From Schizochytrium sp. CCTCC M209059 (lineage: Eukaryota > Sar > Bigyra > Thraustochytrida > Thraustochytriidae), in the NCBI GenBank assembly GCA_000818945.1, contig KN805370.1:749578-813577 (forward strand): a DNA stretch of 64,000 bases, written 5' to 3'. Both the position numbers and the translations under genes were made by a program. The notes under the pieces were generated by a model. That model saw only the letters and a program-made list of their open reading frames with translations. It did not search any database and was not told the DNA's origin. Below are positions 60,807 to 64,000 of the stretch, in pieces (positions within the stretch are counted from its first letter, which is position 1; every line of letters begins with the position of its first letter).

Positions 60807-61425
60807 CTTCGCTTCCGTTGGATCTTCTTCTTTGCAGAATTCCTGCAAAGGAGCGTCCAACTCGCCGACGACTGTCGGCTGCGGGTGCGGCACAAGTCCT
60901 GTCGCGACGTTCCCCTCGCTCACTCGCTCGCTCGCTCGCCCGCCCGCCCGCCCGTTCGCTCACCCACTCGCTCGCTGGTAGCTAGCTCGTCTTTGTGTTG
61001 CAAGATTGGGCTGGGCGCCTCCGATCTCCGATCCACTCGGAAACTTCTTCATCATCTTCTTCATCACGTCGTGCTACGAGGCCTAGTAATTTTTGCTAGA
61101 AGGCTTCAAAACCCTCAATATTCTCGCATGGTGCTACTCGTGCCTGCGACGATCTCTACTATGAATAAACTTGTTGCTCAGGTGTGATGCGTTTCACCGA
61201 TTCACATGCACGCAAATTGAGCTCGAGAATGAGCATACTTTCATGCTTTACGCTAAGATCGCTATGGTTACTTCCAGTTCTTGCGAGACGAGTGGAGGTC
61301 TCGTCACGTTTGTAGGTTCGTCTTGAAGATATAGAATATTCGCCGTGCTGATTCATGCTTGGAGCGCTTTAAAACTTACTTCTATGTTGCATAAAATAGA
61401 ATAAGGCAGCGGGTGTTAAGATGGG
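60807..61425. other. Upstream region of the legumain gene
   Basis: About 620 bp. It contains CTCGCTCGC-type repeats (60925-60975), probably promoter and leader sequence for the minus-strand protease. No gene is supported. Confidence 0.45.
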
Positions 61426-62050
61426 GTGGTTGTCGGCCGGGCAACAATACAAGAGACTTTCTGTGCGTGCCATTTGATCGCACCACTTTTGAGGCGGCTC
61501 ATGTCCTTTCCAGTTTCTATTGATGATGTATCAAAGCGCTGCGAGCTCTTTCGAAGGTTAATTGACTTTGGCATCGCCATTGTCTCAAACCTCAAGGCGA
61601 TCGAAAAGGTTATTATTTGTCGTTATTTTCACCGTGCAAAATGGCTGGATATGTTCTATGGCAAAGATCAGGAAAGCTTGCGCCCGAACTGCTTGCCTTC
61701 GGGTTCGACGATTGGCGATATAAGTATTTTCTCCCCAGCCTTCATGCACAGCGTTGTCCTCTCTCTGATGGATGACCACCTGCATCACCAGATGTGCGTT
61801 GTAATCTCAAAGCTGCATGCGCCGCTGGACAGCAATCATATTCAAGGACGGCGACGATGACGATCATGGCTCCTTGATCAACATACATACATTAGCGTAC
61901 ACTGAACATTCGCAACAAGCTATGCTTTACATGCCAGAAAAAATTGAGTTTCCAGTCGATGATAAGTGGCGAACATTGCGTCTCGATCCCGGCACCAGCA
62001 TATTCACACCAAATTCCGAAGGCAGGAGCACAACTACAGCACCTTGGTAG
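61426..62050 (+). pseudogene. Possible frame-broken coding region, unknown family
   Basis: A 144-codon frame (61426-61860) and a 77-codon frame (61817-62050) overlap in different phases. The composition of each looks protein-like: the first has hydrophobic helices (IDFGIAIVSNLKAIEKVIIC), and the second reads AIIFKDGDDDDHGSLINIH across the point where the first loses sense. A frameshift near 61830 would join them. No family is recognised, and chance frames in AT-richer sequence remain possible. Confidence 0.25.
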
Positions 62051-62921
62051 TCATGCGCAGGTCACTTTGCACTCGCGATTGAGGCCGAGTGCGCCTTTTT
62101 ATGCACTCTTTCGACATCTTTCATTTTGAAAAGGAAAGGACGAGGGGCACAAGTACTTTCGAAACAACAACGGTTCTCGAAGACGAACGCTGAGGAACAA
62201 AAGCAGGTTCGAGAGAACGAAGGTTCCCAGATGAGAACGCTGCGCGCTTGAGCAACAGACGTGTGCAAAAGTGGTATATCTGCTCGCAACTTTGATCCAA
62301 TGAAATGGTCGACGTTTAGAGCATTGCATTCAAGCTAGCTTGTTACTGTTGATTGACTAAAAGCGCGATGTATGAGAAGATGGCTGGGACTGGAAAGGGA
62401 ATCAGAAGATGTTTTACTCTTGTCATACCTCTCGCCTTTACAATACCAAAAAGAACAGAGGAAAAACGTTTAACATGAGTCATTGGAATGTTTGGAGCTG
62501 AGATGATTTGAATGATGATCTTGATTACATTTTTGGTAAAAGGCTACTGAGGTCAAACGGTCACGCAACGCGCATCGACGCAAACACACATAGAGAAAGT
62601 AGGAAAAAGAAAAGCCTAGGGCCGCTGGGATGCCCAGGCTTCCTCGTGGTTTCTGGTATTTTCATAAGCAGTCCAGCCATGCGTGCAGGGCCGTTCCCAA
62701 TGGGAAATGAAGAAAAGAAATTATGTCTGGCTGGCAATTTTGAAAAGAAAAGATAAAACATAACCCTCGCGCTCTACATCAAAGACGGTAGGAGCGTGAT
62801 TGCGAGCCAAAGCAGAAGAAAATCTTCTCTTTTTTTATCCACTTTTGTCCCTTTTGCTGGAGCTACGAAGGGTGCTTCCGCTGTCCGGGTCAGCCGATGA
62901 GCCGGTCAGCCTGCCAGCCTT

Positions 62922-62943
62922 TCTCTCTCTCTCTCTCTCTCTC
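62922..62943 (+). repeat. (CT)n microsatellite
   Basis: About 11 perfect CT units. Confidence 0.9.
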
Positions 62944-63584
62944 CGCCCCTCTTTTCAGCCATGAATTAGGGACGGCAAAGGAATCAGGTGCGGCTTTGCG
63001 ATCCCTGGATCCCCAGTGATCTGTCCTCGTTCAAGCAAGATCCAGCCTCGTGCGCGCGTTTAGTCGGTATCCACTCACTCTACTCTTCACAGACCCCCCA
63101 CTGCAAACCGCAGAGACAGACGTCTTGCAGGAGTGTTCTCTACTTTCTACTCCTTTTCTTCGTGCTTGCGCGCGCATACATGTGTACTTGCGTGCGTGCA
63201 GTCGTTGAAGAGGAGGCTGGAGCGTTCACTATCCCATCTCTGCGGCCCTGGATGATGCGCTTCGCTAGATAGCTTTTGCCTCGATTTTTATGCGACGAGT
63301 TTTTTTTTTCCATTTGCGTGCAATCTCGAACTGTCAATCATGGTGGATCTCCTCCTCGATGGCTAGAGCGTTTTCATGTCGCCCTCCAATACTCCATTCT
63401 CTCTATTTGCAGGCCGTGCGTCTTCCTCGCAGCGGCTGCGGCCACTCCATCCCGTTCAGGCCTCTCACTTGCAGCAAGCTAGCTACTAGCTAGATCTCTG
63501 GATCCGACTCGATCGCAACAGCGGGTTCCCTCCTCTTCATCCATTCTTCTCGCACATCTGCGGCGCCGAAGTCAGCAGTAGCGA

Positions 63585-63608
63585 CAGCAGCAGCAGCAGC
63601 AGCAGCAG
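63585..63608 (+). repeat. (CAG)n trinucleotide repeat
   Basis: Eight CAG units in non-coding sequence. Confidence 0.9.
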
Positions 63609-64000
63609 TAGCAAGCAACCCTGGCTCCACTTTGGAGCTGCTCCTGCGTTGCGTGTGAGCTCGTTCGCTCGCTGCCTTGAGCGCAACGCTCCAGGCCGCA
63701 CTTGTTTTGTTGGAGTTAGACTAGGCCTAGGCCTACTACTACTACTATACAACAAACCAGAAGGACGACCTAGCATGTATGAAGGGTTCGATAACTAATT
63801 TCCGCGGGGGCCCGATCACTCGCCGCGCCGAGGGGCGTTGCCGTTGGCCCAGAGAGGGAAGAAGGAGACGGGGTGGTTCATTGCAGGTCGCGGGCGCAGG
63901 AGTGGTCCAGGGCGCGCTGCTCAGCGGCCGCGCGGCGAGGCGCCCTCGTCACTGCATTCTGTCGTGCTTGCATTGCTCGCCTTCTGATCGATTGCTGCAG

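Larger units (their letters stand above)
62051..64000. other. Right edge, no supported gene
   Basis: Nearly 2 kb with no convincing coding frame. It holds a CT microsatellite (62922-62943), a CAG run (63585-63608), a CTA run (63740-63752) and GC-rich sequence at the extreme right that may be the leader of a gene beyond the window. Confidence 0.5.

Noticed and set aside
60807..60923. An upstream extension of the legumain frame
   Set aside because: It begins at GTG and would bury the signal peptide. The ATG at 60806 is better.

Overview
This is a nuclear window from a protist-like eukaryote. It carries GT-AG introns, a nuclear exportin, a LEO1 transcription-elongation subunit, a ubiquitin-ribosomal fusion gene, an R2R3-type MYB factor and a WASP-type actin regulator. 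Genes are mostly single-exon and GC-rich, the few introns are short (84-394 nt), and there is no operon structure. Ubiquitin has Asp16 and Gln28, and the EDR2-C and RLPH2-like families are also found in plants and protists. My best guess is a stramenopile close to the thraustochytrids or labyrinthulids. That is inference, not proof.

I support 21 protein genes. From left to right: a broken region that may be a decayed LtrA-like gene (about 0.46-1.06 kb); a secreted-type receptor with ephrin-receptor-like Cys repeats (2.2-4.3 kb); LEO1 (minus); an unknown protein with three UBA-like modules; a membrane-anchored SDR (minus); an unknown 428-residue protein; an RLPH2-like phosphatase (minus); a 1734-residue EF-hand/coiled-coil/IQ protein; RPL39 (minus) head to head with ubiquitin-RPS27a across an assembly gap and a 526-nt GA tract; exportin-1; an unknown 279-residue protein (minus); a PH-START protein (minus); a CRAL-TRIO plus EDR2-C plus membrane-tail fusion; a nucleostemin-type GTPase (minus); a MYB factor; a 6-TM potassium channel with EF hands (minus); two tandem secreted Cys-rich glycoprotein genes; a METTL21-like methyltransferase (minus); a WASP homologue; and a legumain-type protease (minus).

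Housekeeping genes (transcription elongation, ribosome, nuclear export, nucleolar GTPase) are mixed with membrane and secretory genes, and no single pathway unites them. The most striking layout feature is strand alternation: 17 of the 20 neighbouring pairs lie on opposite strands. Convergent 3' ends are close (92-885 bp), and divergent pairs share the longer promoter regions.

The best candidate for something undescribed is the pair of secreted proteins at 49.7-55.4 kb. Together they hold seven copies of one Cys-rich module, and each copy opens with an N-x-S/T sequon directly before its first Cys. The second protein adds 13 more sequons in short tandem repeats. The CRAL-TRIO/EDR2-C fusion and the EF-hand potassium channel are also worth a second look. 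Three N gaps (21.5, 33.3 and 49.1 kb) limit what can be said there.
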